Of a stretch of DNA of 64,000 nt, positions 25,955 to 37,051 are shown one piece after another. Source of the stretch: Allomesorhizobium sp043769475 (GTDB lineage Bacteria; Pseudomonadota; Alphaproteobacteria; Rhizobiales; Rhizobiaceae); contig NZ_CP171729.1 in the NCBI RefSeq assembly GCF_043769475.1, positions 1,550,001 through 1,614,000 of the forward strand. Direction: 5' to 3'. The position numbers were made by a program, and so were the translations under genes. Within the stretch, counting starts at the first letter, position 1. Every line of letters begins with the position of its first letter. The notes below the pieces were generated by a model that saw only the letters and a program-made list of their open reading frames with translations, ran no database searches and was not told the origin of the DNA.

Positions 25955-26191
25955 TTATTGCGGAATATCGCGGTGGTTGGGCGGCACCGCAAAGCTCTTT
26001 TCCTCGCGCACCGACGAAACGCCCTCCATCTGCTGCACCCGCTGGATCACCGCATCGTCGGAGGCGGCGCCGACGATGGTTCTCATGCCGCGCAGGACGC
26101 GTTCGACGCGGACACCGCAGGCTTCGACCGCGGCCGTCACGGAATCCAGCCCGTGCTGTTTGTCGACGAGCACCATCACGTTCTTCGTCAT
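25955..26191 (-). CDS. Small protein resembling a free subtilisin propeptide/I9 inhibitor
   Basis: 78 residues from the ATG at 26191 (GAGAGGA upstream). Predicted order beta-alpha-beta-beta-alpha-beta: VMVLV, LDSVTAAVEACG, VRVERVLRGM, RTIVGAAS, DAVIQRVQQMEG, VSSVREEKSF. This is the pattern of peptidase inhibitor I9 propeptides, in which a G-V-x-S-V-E/R-x-D/E segment ends the fold and the C-terminal tail enters the protease active site. No signal peptide. It lies 76 bases downstream of a subtilisin-like protease on the same strand, so it may be its inhibitor or folding helper. Family match by eye only. Confidence 0.6.
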   Translation of the reverse strand: MTKNVMVLVDKQHGLDSVTAAVEACGVRVERVLRGMRTIVGAASDDAVIQRVQQMEGVSSVREEKSFAVPPNHRDIPQ

Positions 26192-26267
26192 TTTCGCGTC
26201 CTCTCGCGGGTCGCCGCGTATCCCATCATATAGGTTGGGCGGCCTGCAAGTCCATCGACGCCGCATT

Positions 26268-27569
26268 TCACGGCGCGATCGCCAGGCCCGAACCGACGTC
26301 GCGGGCAGGGTGGCCAATATTGCGCGCCCCGCGCTCCAGCGCCGTCCACAGCGCCTTGCCGCGAAGGGTCTTGTCCGACTGCGCCAGCAAGGCGGCGATG
26401 CCGGCGACGTGCGGCGTCGCCATCGACGTGCCGGAGAACCGGTCGTATTTGCGCGGCACCGGCACGGATGAGAGCACGTCCACCCCCGGTCCGGCGACGT
26501 TCACCTCGCCGCCAGCCGGATTGACGCCGCCGCAGGAGAAATTCGCCACCTTCATCTTCGCGTCGACGGCCGCTACCGCCATGATCGAGGCGGCGTTGGC
26601 CGGCGAGGTGACGGGCCTGATGGAGTTGTACTGCCGCCAGCTTTCATTGCCGGCCGCCGCGATGATCAGCGAGCCGTTATCGAGCGCGTATTCGCCGGCG
26701 CGCTCATAGAACGGGTCCGGCGGCTCGCCCGGCTGGACGGCGCGGCCGAGCGATAGGGAAATGATCTCGCACTTGCTCTCGACAGCCCATTCGATGCCGG
26801 CGAGTATCCAGCGCTCGGTGCCGGAACCGGCATTGTTCAGGACCTTGCCGGCATGGATCTCCGCTTCGTAGGCTACGCCGTAGCGGACCTGTTCGGCCGG
26901 CGCCAGCGGCCCGCAGGCGGTGCCGATGCAGTGGGTGCCATGGCCCTGGACATCCTGCACGTCCTCGCCCGGCACGAAGCTCGCGGAAACAATGCTGCGC
27001 CCGACGAAATCCGGATGGACGAGGTCGAGGCCGGTATCCAGCACCGCGAGTTTGATGCCTGCGCCGGAAAAGGTCGAGCGGTCGACGCCCGTGGCGGTGA
27101 GGCCCCAGGTGGCCGAAATCTGCTCGGCGACCGGGATGAACGACGGCGCGGCGATGCCGCCCGGCGGCAGGAGCGCGCGCAGGGCAGGGTCCGCCAGCAG
27201 CGAGAGGCCGTCGCGCACCCAGGCGGCGTAGCGCTCGTCCCACCCGGCCAGCACATGCATCCAGAATTCCGGCCGCACCTCGACGACCTCCTTGCGGGCG
27301 CGAAGCATGGTTGCGGCGACCGATATGCCGTCGCCCTCGGGCGCCTTGATCACGACAATGCCGAGGCGATCGAGGCTGAGTGCGCCGGCCTCGGCGAAAG
27401 CTTCCGCGACATCAGGCCCGGCGGCGCGGAAATCGCGGGAATGCACCACCTTGGCGCCGACGGCGTTGGAGATCAGCCTCTCGATTTCCTTCGGCTTCCG
27501 GTTAGGCTGGAACATCACCAGCATATTGCCGGTAGGCTGGGGCGGCGGCGACGCTGCGATATTGTTCAT
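26268..27569 (-). CDS. Subtilisin-like serine protease (S8), apparently not exported
   Basis: 433 residues from ATG 27569 with GGAGGG 6 bases upstream; a longer frame to 27803 is not supported. The catalytic triad is Asp178 (AVLDTGLDLVHPDF), His210 (GHGTHCIG) and Ser382 (SGTSMATPHVAG), with the oxyanion Asn308 in AAAGNES. Residues 15-105 look like an N-terminal propeptide (LVMFQPNRKPKEIERLISNA to VVEVRPEFWM). There is no signal peptide, so the enzyme may act in the cytoplasm unless exported otherwise. It lies downstream of uvrA and upstream of the I9-like gene on the same strand. Confidence 0.9.
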   Translation of the reverse strand: MNNIAASPPPQPTGNMLVMFQPNRKPKEIERLISNAVGAKVVHSRDFRAAGPDVAEAFAEAGALSLDRLGIVVIKAPEGDGISVAATMLRARKEVVEVRPEFWMHVLAGWDERYAAWVRDGLSLLADPALRALLPPGGIAAPSFIPVAEQISATWGLTATGVDRSTFSGAGIKLAVLDTGLDLVHPDFVGRSIVSASFVPGEDVQDVQGHGTHCIGTACGPLAPAEQVRYGVAYEAEIHAGKVLNNAGSGTERWILAGIEWAVESKCEIISLSLGRAVQPGEPPDPFYERAGEYALDNGSLIIAAAGNESWRQYNSIRPVTSPANAASIMAVAAVDAKMKVANFSCGGVNPAGGEVNVAGPGVDVLSSVPVPRKYDRFSGTSMATPHVAGIAALLAQSDKTLRGKALWTALERGARNIGHPARDVGSGLAIAP

Positions 27570-27669
27570 TCGGTCCCTCCGGCCTGCGATCTCCGGCGAG
27601 TATGCAGGCGAAAATGCACAATTAAAACGCGCAATTTGGATGACGCAGGGTGGCACCCGCGCCGGCCGC

Positions 27670-30594
<2,925 letters not shown>

Positions 30595-30743
30595 GCCGGT
30601 CCGCCGCCTCAATCAAATGTTTCGGAGTGGCTGGTTGTCCGGCCATCCCGTCATGTAGGTATTCTTGCCGCTCAGTCGAGGGCAGCCAACTCCCTCGTGT
30701 CAGGAGGGTTTAGCCGCCTTTGCAGGGGCGGGGCAAGCGAAAA

Positions 30744-30758
30744 GAACAAACGGGAAAC
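30744..30758 (-). promoter_or_regulatory. Imperfect LexA (SOS) box upstream of uvrA
   Basis: GAAC, seven bases, AAAC at 30744-30758; the alphaproteobacterial consensus is GAAC-N7-GAAC (or GTTC-N7-GTTC). One base differs. It lies 150 bases before uvrA, a usual SOS gene, so the site is plausible but not certain. Confidence 0.45.
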
Positions 30759-30839
30759 AGGCTCCTGACAAAGTCGCAGCGGAGGCATGCCGGACCCTGC
30801 GATCACATTTTTCGTAACCGGCTACTGGGTGGTTGACGC

Positions 30840-31234
30840 AACGGAATGAGCGGTGCACGATACGTCCGTCAGCTGGAGCCGAGCGTCTCACAGGATGTTC
30901 TTCGCTGGCATTCGGCCCGTCTGCGAGACGCCGCAGACAAGCGGATAAGTGCGCCGGCAGGCACAGGATCAACGGACACAGGAGTGAGGCATGACTCCAC
31001 CGGACAGTTCCGAAAGGCTCCACTAAGGTGTGGAGCCGCAGCAGGCAAAAGTGCCTGAGTTCGCTCGGCAGACTTTGACCCGCTGATCCCTTTACAATCA
31101 GAGACTACGAGTCGGATCGTCGGCTGAATGCCGCGTTGCATCCGAATTAAAAACTGGTCGAGGACGACCGGTAAAAGGGCTAAGACCCAAACAAAGCCCT
31201 GCGCGCTTCTGGCGAAGCGGCAGGGCTAATTTTT
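30840..31234 (+). other. Hairpin-rich gene-free segment, candidate structured RNA
   Basis: Within the 700-base gap between uvrA and the next gene I see a series of short stems: GTCTGC/GCAGAC near 30930, GGCTCCAC/GTGGAGCC near 31014-31036, AGGCA/TGCCT near 31044, GAG-TTCG-CTC near 31059, GGTCG/CGACC near 31156, and a final strong terminator at 31195-31234. No protein-like frame is convincing. The layout fits an untranslated RNA read on the plus strand, but it does not match tmRNA, RNase P, 6S or SRP RNA features that I know. Strand and limits are guesses. Confidence 0.35.
31195..31234. terminator. Strong intrinsic terminator
   Basis: AGCCCTGC pairs with GCAGGGCT, and inside it CGCTTC with GAAGCG over a TGGC loop; AATTTTT follows on the plus strand and TTTGTTT on the minus strand. 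It could end the minus-strand gene at 31296 or a plus-strand transcript from the segment before it. Confidence 0.8.
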
Positions 31235-31295
31235 GCCCGCTGGCCGCTGATAAGCGCCCAAACAGGCTGTGCGGCGGGAGCGAACGGTGATGACC

Positions 31296-31595
31296 TTATC
31301 GTCCGGTGCGCGGCACGAACGTCCCGATGTCGATGGTGACGTTGCCGGATATCTTCACGTCCCAGTCGCCCATGCGCACGAAGCCGTTTTCGTCCGTCAG
31401 CGGCGCTTCCAGGAGCGGCTCGCCCTGAGGCCTGATGCCGGTCTGGTCGGACGCCTTGCCGTCGACACCGGGGAGGTCAGCCGTCGACGAAGCGCCGTCT
31501 CCTGCGCGGAGGGCCGGGGCGGAGACCGAAAGAGCCACGGACACGAGTATGGCGGAGGCGACGGGCTTTTGCAGGTTTCCGATCATGTCGCGCAT
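31296..31595 (-). CDS. Small exported protein of unknown function
   Basis: 99 residues with a signal peptide (NLQKPVASAILVSVALSVSA, cleavage near ALRAGD). The mature part is acidic and ends in MGDWDVKISGNVTIDIG, a probable beta hairpin. Start at 31595 or the ATG three codons later; no strong ribosome site before either. I do not recognise the family. It lies between uvrA and ssb and points away from ssb. Confidence 0.6.
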   Translation of the reverse strand: MRDMIGNLQKPVASAILVSVALSVSAPALRAGDGASSTADLPGVDGKASDQTGIRPQGEPLLEAPLTDENGFVRMGDWDVKISGNVTIDIGTFVPRTGR

Positions 31596-31709
31596 GATAG
31601 CCGCGCGGCCGGAAAATGCCACACCGACAGACCTGCAGCATTCGCGGCGCGAAACAGCCTGGTTTGCTTTGCCCGAGTGGCTCTTGCGCACGGCATTTCT
31701 GCATGCTAG

Positions 31710-31724
31710 GAACAAAAAGCGAAC
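31710..31724. promoter_or_regulatory. LexA (SOS) box upstream of ssb
   Basis: GAAC, AAAAAGC, GAAC is an exact GAAC-N7-GAAC alphaproteobacterial LexA box, 110 bases before ssb and 115 before the divergent small gene. ssb is a usual SOS-regulated gene, so control of ssb is the simplest reading. Confidence 0.75.
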
Positions 31725-31834
31725 AAACTATTTGTGGACAGCAGGCCCTTTTTGGCTGCGCGCGGCGCATGTCGGGGCAGCGATCGGCTAGAGTGCGGCC
31801 TGTTGTTGGTTTCGGATGAGCGCGGAGCGGTGTC

Positions 31835-32338
31835 ATGGCGGGTAGCGTCAATAAAGTCATTCTGGTTGGTAATCTTGGCGCGGACCCGGAAATCCGGCGG
31901 CTGAATTCGGGCGATCCGGTCGTCAACATCCGTGTCGCGACGTCGGAAAGCTGGCGCGACAAGAATTCCGGCGAGCGCAAGGAAAAGACCGAGTGGCATA
32001 ATGTCGTGATCTTCAACGACAATCTGGCCAAGGTCGCCGAGCAGTATCTGAAGAAGGGCATGAAGGTTTATGTCGAGGGTCAGCTGCAGACCCGCAAATG
32101 GCAGGACCAGAGTGGTCAGGACCGCTACACGACGGAAATCGTGCTGCAGAAATTCCGCGGCGAATTGCAGATGCTCGACGCGCGCGGCGGCGAGGGCGGC
32201 CAGGTCGGCTATGGCGGCGGCCAGGAGCGCAGCGGCGGGTCCGATTTCGGCCAGTCGGGGCCGACCGACGTTTCTCGCGGCGGCGGCAGCCGGGGCGGCG
32301 GATCGTCTCGCGACCTCGACGACGAGATTCCTTTCTGA
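31835..32338 (+). CDS. ssb: Single-stranded DNA-binding protein
   Basis: 167 residues. The OB fold covers residues 1-112 (MAGSVNKVILVGNLGADPEI, TEWHNVVIFN, KKGMKVYVEGQLQTRKWQD), a Gly/Ser/Arg-rich linker follows, and the tail DDEIPF is the protein-interaction tip. It coats single-stranded DNA as a tetramer in replication, repair and recombination. The gene is alone; an exact LexA box lies upstream. An imperfect GATGGGCCG/CGGCCCATC hairpin at 32346-32382 may terminate it. Confidence 0.96.
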   Translation: MAGSVNKVILVGNLGADPEIRRLNSGDPVVNIRVATSESWRDKNSGERKEKTEWHNVVIFNDNLAKVAEQYLKKGMKVYVEGQLQTRKWQDQSGQDRYTTEIVLQKFRGELQMLDARGGEGGQVGYGGGQERSGGSDFGQSGPTDVSRGGGSRGGGSSRDLDDEIPF

Positions 32339-32429
32339 GGATTTTGATGGGCCGGCCGTTCTTCGATGAATGGCGGCCCATCCAATGCAGCCCTCGCCGA
32401 ATTGACGAGGCGCGGGCGCCCGGGGAAAT

Positions 32430-34169
32430 TCAGTCGGGCAGCCCCGCCTTCCGCAACGCGTCGGCGAGCGCATCCATCAATTGCGGGCGCACAAGGTCCA
32501 TCCGCACGAAACCGCTGATGGTCCATCCGGGAGCGATCTCCAAAAGCCGCATGGCCGCGATGCGTGCGGCATCGAGACGCCCGAGATTGGCATGGCTGGC
32601 CACCAGGCTGGCGTGGAGTACGCTGAAACCGGGATTGGCTTGGATCGCCAGTGTCGAGTAGCCGGCGGCTTCTTCGAACCGACCGGTGAACAGGCAAACC
32701 CAGGCCAGCGCCAGATAGGGGTGGTAGTTCAACGGATCGAACGGGCTAAGCCGCAACGCCTTCAGGGCGTCGTCGGTTGATCGTTCATAGCGTTCGCAGA
32801 ACATGTGCACGAGGGCGCTAAAGCCGAAGGCTAGCGCTGAATTGGGGTTCATTTTCAGCGCTCGGTCGAGCGCGCCGATGGCGTTTTCGTAGTCGTGACT
32901 GATATTCGCGTAGACGAATGCTCCGATGCACAGTGCCTGCGGATCGTCGGCGCCGATGCTCAGCGCGAGGCCGGCGTGTCTCAGCGCGGCCGCCCTGTCG
33001 TCCGGATGGAAACCGCCGCGGAGAAAGCGCTGCTCGTAACTCCACGCCAAATACCCGTGCGCGACCGCGTAGTTCGGGTCGAGCAGCAAGGTCTCGTTGA
33101 GCAGGCGTAGCGCTTCGTCCGTATTGGCCGGCGTGTTTGCGTAGGCGTGCGGCAGAGCCCGAAGATAGAGATCGTAGGCGTCCAGGCTGTCGGGACGCTT
33201 ACGCCGAGCCCGCTCTATCTCGGCGCGCCGGATCGATGGTTCGATCGCTCCGACGATGCTCTCCGTCAGCCGATCCTGCAGATCGAAAATGTCTTCGATC
33301 GCGCCCTCGAACTTGTCGGCCCAGACATGGGTTGCGTCCGTTCCCTCGACGAGCTGGCCGGTGATGCGAAGTCGGTTCGCGGCCTTGCGGACACTTCCTT
33401 CCAATACGTAGCGAACCCCCAGTTCCTTCGCGACCTGACGGATGTCCGCCGCTTTTCCCTTGTAGGCGAAGGTCGAATTGCGGGCGATCACGAAAATGCC
33501 GGGCATCTTGGACAGGCTGGTGATCAGATCTTCAACCAGCCCGTCGGCGAAGTATTCCTGCTCCGGGTCGCCGCTCATATTGGTGAAGGCCAGCACCGCG
33601 ACCGAGGGCTTGCTGGGCAGGGCAAGCGGCTTGGCCAGCATCGGCGGGGCCGAACCGCCAATGATGACACGATAGGCGCGCACCGGCTCGGCGATGTTCT
33701 TGACCTGCTGCTCACCCATCGATTCGAATGTGAAAGCCAGCTTCTTCTCGACTTCGCGCGCGACCTTGCCGGAGATGCAGATGCCGCCGGGTTCGGCGAG
33801 TTGCTCGAGCCGCGCGGCGACATTGACGCCTTCGCCGTAGCAGTCCTCGCCGTCGATGATCACCTCGCCGAGATTGACGCCGATCCGAACCTCTATGCGC
33901 TCGTTTTCCGCGACATTGGCGTTGCGCTCCGCCAATCCGCGCTGAAGCGACACGGCGCATTCCACCGCATTCACGACGCTGCCGAATTCGGCGAGCAACC
34001 CGTCGCCCATGAGCTTGAAGATGCGGCCGTGGCGCTTTTGGATTTCGGGTTCGAACAGTTCCTTGCGACCGGCTTGCAGGCGGTCAAACGTTCCCGCCTC
34101 GTCGCGCTCCATGAGAGCCGAGTAGCCAACGACGTCGGCAGCGAGAATCGCTGCGAGCTTCCGCTCCAT
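32430..34169 (-). CDS. Class III adenylate/guanylate cyclase with TolB-like region and TPRs
   Basis: 579 residues. Residues 1-175 are a class III cyclase domain with metal aspartates Asp12 (AILAADVVGYSALM) and Asp56 (FKLMGDGLLAEF). Then comes a TolB/FlgO-like segment (PSVAVLAFTNMSGDPEQEYF, ADGLVEDLITSLSK) and, from about residue 350, TPR-type helices (DPNYAVAHGYLAWSYEQ, GALDRALKMNPNSALAFGF). No membrane segment. Such proteins are numerous in rhizobia; cAMP production is likely but the trigger is unknown. GAGGGGG precedes ATG 34169. Confidence 0.88.
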   Translation of the reverse strand: MERKLAAILAADVVGYSALMERDEAGTFDRLQAGRKELFEPEIQKRHGRIFKLMGDGLLAEFGSVVNAVECAVSLQRGLAERNANVAENERIEVRIGVNLGEVIIDGEDCYGEGVNVAARLEQLAEPGGICISGKVAREVEKKLAFTFESMGEQQVKNIAEPVRAYRVIIGGSAPPMLAKPLALPSKPSVAVLAFTNMSGDPEQEYFADGLVEDLITSLSKMPGIFVIARNSTFAYKGKAADIRQVAKELGVRYVLEGSVRKAANRLRITGQLVEGTDATHVWADKFEGAIEDIFDLQDRLTESIVGAIEPSIRRAEIERARRKRPDSLDAYDLYLRALPHAYANTPANTDEALRLLNETLLLDPNYAVAHGYLAWSYEQRFLRGGFHPDDRAAALRHAGLALSIGADDPQALCIGAFVYANISHDYENAIGALDRALKMNPNSALAFGFSALVHMFCERYERSTDDALKALRLSPFDPLNYHPYLALAWVCLFTGRFEEAAGYSTLAIQANPGFSVLHASLVASHANLGRLDAARIAAMRLLEIAPGWTISGFVRMDLVRPQLMDALADALRKAGLPD

Positions 34170-34239
34170 GCAAGCCCCCTCAGGGCAGGATCGATCGATC
34201 ATAGAGCACGGCAGGTAAGTGCGGAAGAGCGACTGCCCG

Positions 34240-34869
34240 TCAAACCGCCATCAGTTCCCTGATGCCGTCGGCGACGAACTGGACGGCAAGGGCTGCCAGT
34301 ATCACGCCGAGCAGGCGGGTCAGGATAGAGCGGCCGGTCTGGCCGAGGAACCGGTCGATGCGCTCTGCCAGAATGAAGACCAGATAGGTCAAAAGCAGGC
34401 ATACGGCGATGATCCCAACCAGCGCCGCCTGGGCGGCAAAACCCTGGAACGAACCCGACAGGAGCACCGTGGCCGAGATCGCACCGGGGCCGGCGATCAG
34501 CGGGATCGCCAGCGGGAAGGCGGCGATGTTGTGGATCATGTCCTTGGTGATCGCCACGTCGGAGATCTTCTCCTTGCGGTCCTGGCGTTTTTCAAACACC
34601 ATCTCGAAGGCGATAAAGAACAGAAGCAGGCCGCCCGCTACGCGGAAGGCAGGCAGGGTGATGCCGAAAACCGACAGGATCAGCGCGCCGGCCAACGCAA
34701 ACAACGCCATCACCGAAAAGCCGATCACCGAGGCGCGGACCGATACCTGCCGTCGCTCATCGCGGTTCATTCCGCGGGTGACGGCGAGGAAGAGCGGCGC
34801 CAGGCCCGGTGGGTCGATGGTCACAAGAAGGGTGACGAAGGCGTTGAAGAAGCTGTCGTAACTCGGCAT
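34240..34869 (-). CDS. MarC family integral membrane protein
   Basis: 209 residues with six helices; TIDPPGLAPLFLAVTRGM, then AGGLLLFFIAFEMVF, PLAIPLIAGPGAISA are MarC/UPF0056 marks. It sits in the inner membrane; earlier links to multidrug resistance were withdrawn and the role is unknown. ATG at 34869 has AAGGGG 9 bases upstream. It stands between the cyclase and CPBP genes in the same direction, with gaps of 45 to 70 bases. Confidence 0.88.
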   Translation of the reverse strand: MPSYDSFFNAFVTLLVTIDPPGLAPLFLAVTRGMNRDERRQVSVRASVIGFSVMALFALAGALILSVFGITLPAFRVAGGLLLFFIAFEMVFEKRQDRKEKISDVAITKDMIHNIAAFPLAIPLIAGPGAISATVLLSGSFQGFAAQAALVGIIAVCLLLTYLVFILAERIDRFLGQTGRSILTRLLGVILAALAVQFVADGIRELMAV

Positions 34870-34914
34870 GAAAGCGGCCCCTTCAAAAAACACCCGATCG
34901 GATTGCAGACGGCT

Positions 34915-35946
34915 TCACTCAGCCGGTGACCCTACTTGGACGACCTCGTCCGAGTTCGGGCGGTCTTGCGTACCCCTTAACTTGAAAGGAGACCGTGGAC
35001 GAAGGGAAAAAGCCAGCGCGGTCGCTGTCAAGGCTATCGACAAAATCACCAGCAAGGCGGCTTCGATGGGTGTCCAGGTTGGGTCCTGCATCGGCAGGCC
35101 GACAAACAAGGCTGCCGACCGGTAATCGCTGTCCGCACCAAACAACAACAATGCAACTATGTTGTTTGCACAATGCGCGCCGAAGGCCGCTCCCAGGTTG
35201 CCAGTCGCGTAGACCAGGATCGTCATGGCGACGGAAAAAACAAGGGTGCTGGCCAGATAGGCGGCATTCATCCAGGGCAGGGCGTCGGAATCCCAGTGCA
35301 GCAATGTGAAAACGGTGGCGGGCAAAGCCGCCCAGACGAACCAATGAGGAAACCGGTGCGCAAGCGACTGCTGGAGATAGCCTCGAAACACGAGCTCCTC
35401 CGCTGAGCTCTGGAACAGGATGAACAGCGAGAGAGGCAGAAGCGCCAGACCCCAATCCAACAATGCCGTTTCGCTTCGTGTGGCAGTTGCATCCATGGCG
35501 AAAAAGATCGCCGACGAAATTGCGCCGATCACGAACCACACGGCGAAGCTGTTCGCGAAATCCCGCCATGACAGCCGGGCGGTCGCTCCCATCAGGTCGG
35601 ACAACTTCCTTTTGTGGACAATGCGGACCACAAACCAGGTGCCAAGCCACATGCATCCACTCGCGCCGAGAAACAGCGCAAGGCCGAACCGCGTAACAAA
35701 AAACGCATCCGCGGCGTCAAAATATAGCATCAATGGGCGATCAATTCCGAGGACCGCGTCATAACTCTTCAGAATGACGGGACCGACGACAAATGCCGCA
35801 ACTGCAAATATGATGTGGAACAGGACAATCAGGATAAAGCCCACGGCAATCCGCGGTGCGCTGTTGCGACCTTCGCCCGCTCTCGCGATGTAGGCCGCGA
35901 AGGCTTCCGGCCGCCAATGCCAGCGCAATAGTATCGATTGAAACAC
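34915..35946 (-). CDS. CPBP family intramembrane metalloprotease
   Basis: 343 residues from a GTG at 35946 preceded by GGGAGGGGG; a frame open to 36006 exists without such a site. About eight helices. The CPBP/Abi motifs are SSAEELVFRGYLQQS (EExxxR), FTLLHWD (FxxxH) and GAHCANN (HxxxN). Such proteins are Rce1-like proteases; in bacteria some confer bacteriocin immunity or process anti-sigma factors. No target is evident nearby. Confidence 0.85.
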   Translation of the reverse strand: MFQSILLRWHWRPEAFAAYIARAGEGRNSAPRIAVGFILIVLFHIIFAVAAFVVGPVILKSYDAVLGIDRPLMLYFDAADAFFVTRFGLALFLGASGCMWLGTWFVVRIVHKRKLSDLMGATARLSWRDFANSFAVWFVIGAISSAIFFAMDATATRSETALLDWGLALLPLSLFILFQSSAEELVFRGYLQQSLAHRFPHWFVWAALPATVFTLLHWDSDALPWMNAAYLASTLVFSVAMTILVYATGNLGAAFGAHCANNIVALLLFGADSDYRSAALFVGLPMQDPTWTPIEAALLVILSIALTATALAFSLRPRSPFKLRGTQDRPNSDEVVQVGSPAE

Positions 35947-36036
35947 CGCGCCCCCTCCCGACTTGTCGGGTCGTCCTGCGCAGTCATAGATGCCAATCAG
36001 CTCCAAGTGAAGAGATCGTGGTCAGTGACAGACCGG

Positions 36037-36414
36037 TCACCCGGTTTTGTCGCAATAGGCCTCCAACCTGTAGCCGTCGGGATCGACGGCGTAAGCTGCG
36101 TAGTAGTCCTCGCCATAGTCGGTCCTCAGCCCGGGCCGGCCATTGTCGCGGCCGCCGGCGGCGAGTGCGGCGCTGTGGAAACCGTCGACGCTTTGCCGCG
36201 ACGGTGCCGCGAAGCAGAAGTGCAGGCCGGAGCCGGCATCGTCGGGCACGGGAGTTTCGACGCGGCTGATCCAGAAGCCGACGGCGTCCTTGCCATAACC
36301 GAGTGAGCCTTCGGATGCGCTGAGGCAGGAACAACCGAGGGGCGCGAGTGCGGCGTCGTAGAAGCGTTTTGTGGGGGCGATGTCGCGAACGCCGATCGAG
36401 ACGTGGTCGAGCAT
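36037..36414 (-). CDS. Glyoxalase/VOC-superfamily protein
   Basis: 125 residues of the single-domain VOC type (MLDHVSIGVRDIAPTKRFYD, ALAPLGCSCL, GLHFCFAAPSRQSVDGFH, YAVDPDGYRLEAYCDKTG). His4, His65 and Glu118 are the likely metal ligands. ATG 36414 follows GGAG by 6 bases; an ATG 12 bases earlier lacks one. It may act on a small electrophile or serve as a resistance protein. It shares its transcript with the 178-residue gene upstream, 14 bases away. Confidence 0.85.
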   Translation of the reverse strand: MLDHVSIGVRDIAPTKRFYDAALAPLGCSCLSASEGSLGYGKDAVGFWISRVETPVPDDAGSGLHFCFAAPSRQSVDGFHSAALAAGGRDNGRPGLRTDYGEDYYAAYAVDPDGYRLEAYCDKTG

Positions 36415-36428
36415 GTTTTTCTCCATAG

Positions 36429-36965
36429 CTATCGTTGAGCGGACCGGCGGGCGAGGAACTCCACTTCCATCCGCCAGCTGGCGCCGTTGTCGTGCGAGCG
36501 TTCGCCGATCCAGCGGAACGCGTCGTCGGTGATGTCGGTAAAGCTCCAGCGGACGGTCGAGCCGGTATCGTCTGCGCCCTGCTGGACGATATTGTCGCCC
36601 TCCGCGCGGCCGAGTTGGCGGCTGTAATACTGTGTGCGCGGGTCGCTCCAGATGATGTGCCAGGCGTCCAGGCCGGGGTCGTAGACGCGCAGCGTCGTGC
36701 CGTAGAAGGTCCAGTTCCCAAGCGACGGGGAGGGGCCGGCGTCCCTGGCGGGCAGGATCCATACGTCCTGGATCGCGCGGCCTTCGAGCACCCAGCCGAA
36801 ATGGATTTCTCCGCGGCCGGTCAGTACTTTGCCATCTTCCGCGAAGCGCTTGGCGTCGAACGACCATGCGCCGGCGAAACGGCCGTAGAGGTTCAGCTTT
36901 TCGGCGTGGTCGGGCGCCGGACCGGCGGCGTGCAAGGCTTCGGCAAAGGAACTGGCTTGGGACAT
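36429..36965 (-). CDS. Conserved-type hypothetical protein (lipocalin-like beta fold likely)
   Basis: 178 residues, no signal peptide. Alternating strands such as FAGAWSFDAKRFAEDGKVL, GRGEIHFGWVLEGRAIQDVW, GTTLRVYDPGLDAWHIIW and EVEFLARR resemble DUF1579-like or lipocalin-like barrels that act on small hydrophobic ligands. It lies just upstream of the VOC gene and divergent from an AraC regulator, which probably controls both. Confidence 0.65.
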   Translation of the reverse strand: MSQASSFAEALHAAGPAPDHAEKLNLYGRFAGAWSFDAKRFAEDGKVLTGRGEIHFGWVLEGRAIQDVWILPARDAGPSPSLGNWTFYGTTLRVYDPGLDAWHIIWSDPRTQYYSRQLGRAEGDNIVQQGADDTGSTVRWSFTDITDDAFRWIGERSHDNGASWRMEVEFLARRSAQR

Positions 36966-37051
36966 GATAACGGCTCCCGGATGTCAGCAGATGCGGCCAT
37001 GATGCCGGCCGGCCGCTTCATCGGCTTGGGAAAAATTGCTATCTTTTCCCT

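Noticed and set aside
30846..31058. 70-codon plus-strand frame between uvrA and ssb
   Set aside because: Protein-like features are absent and the stems in this region suggest RNA instead.
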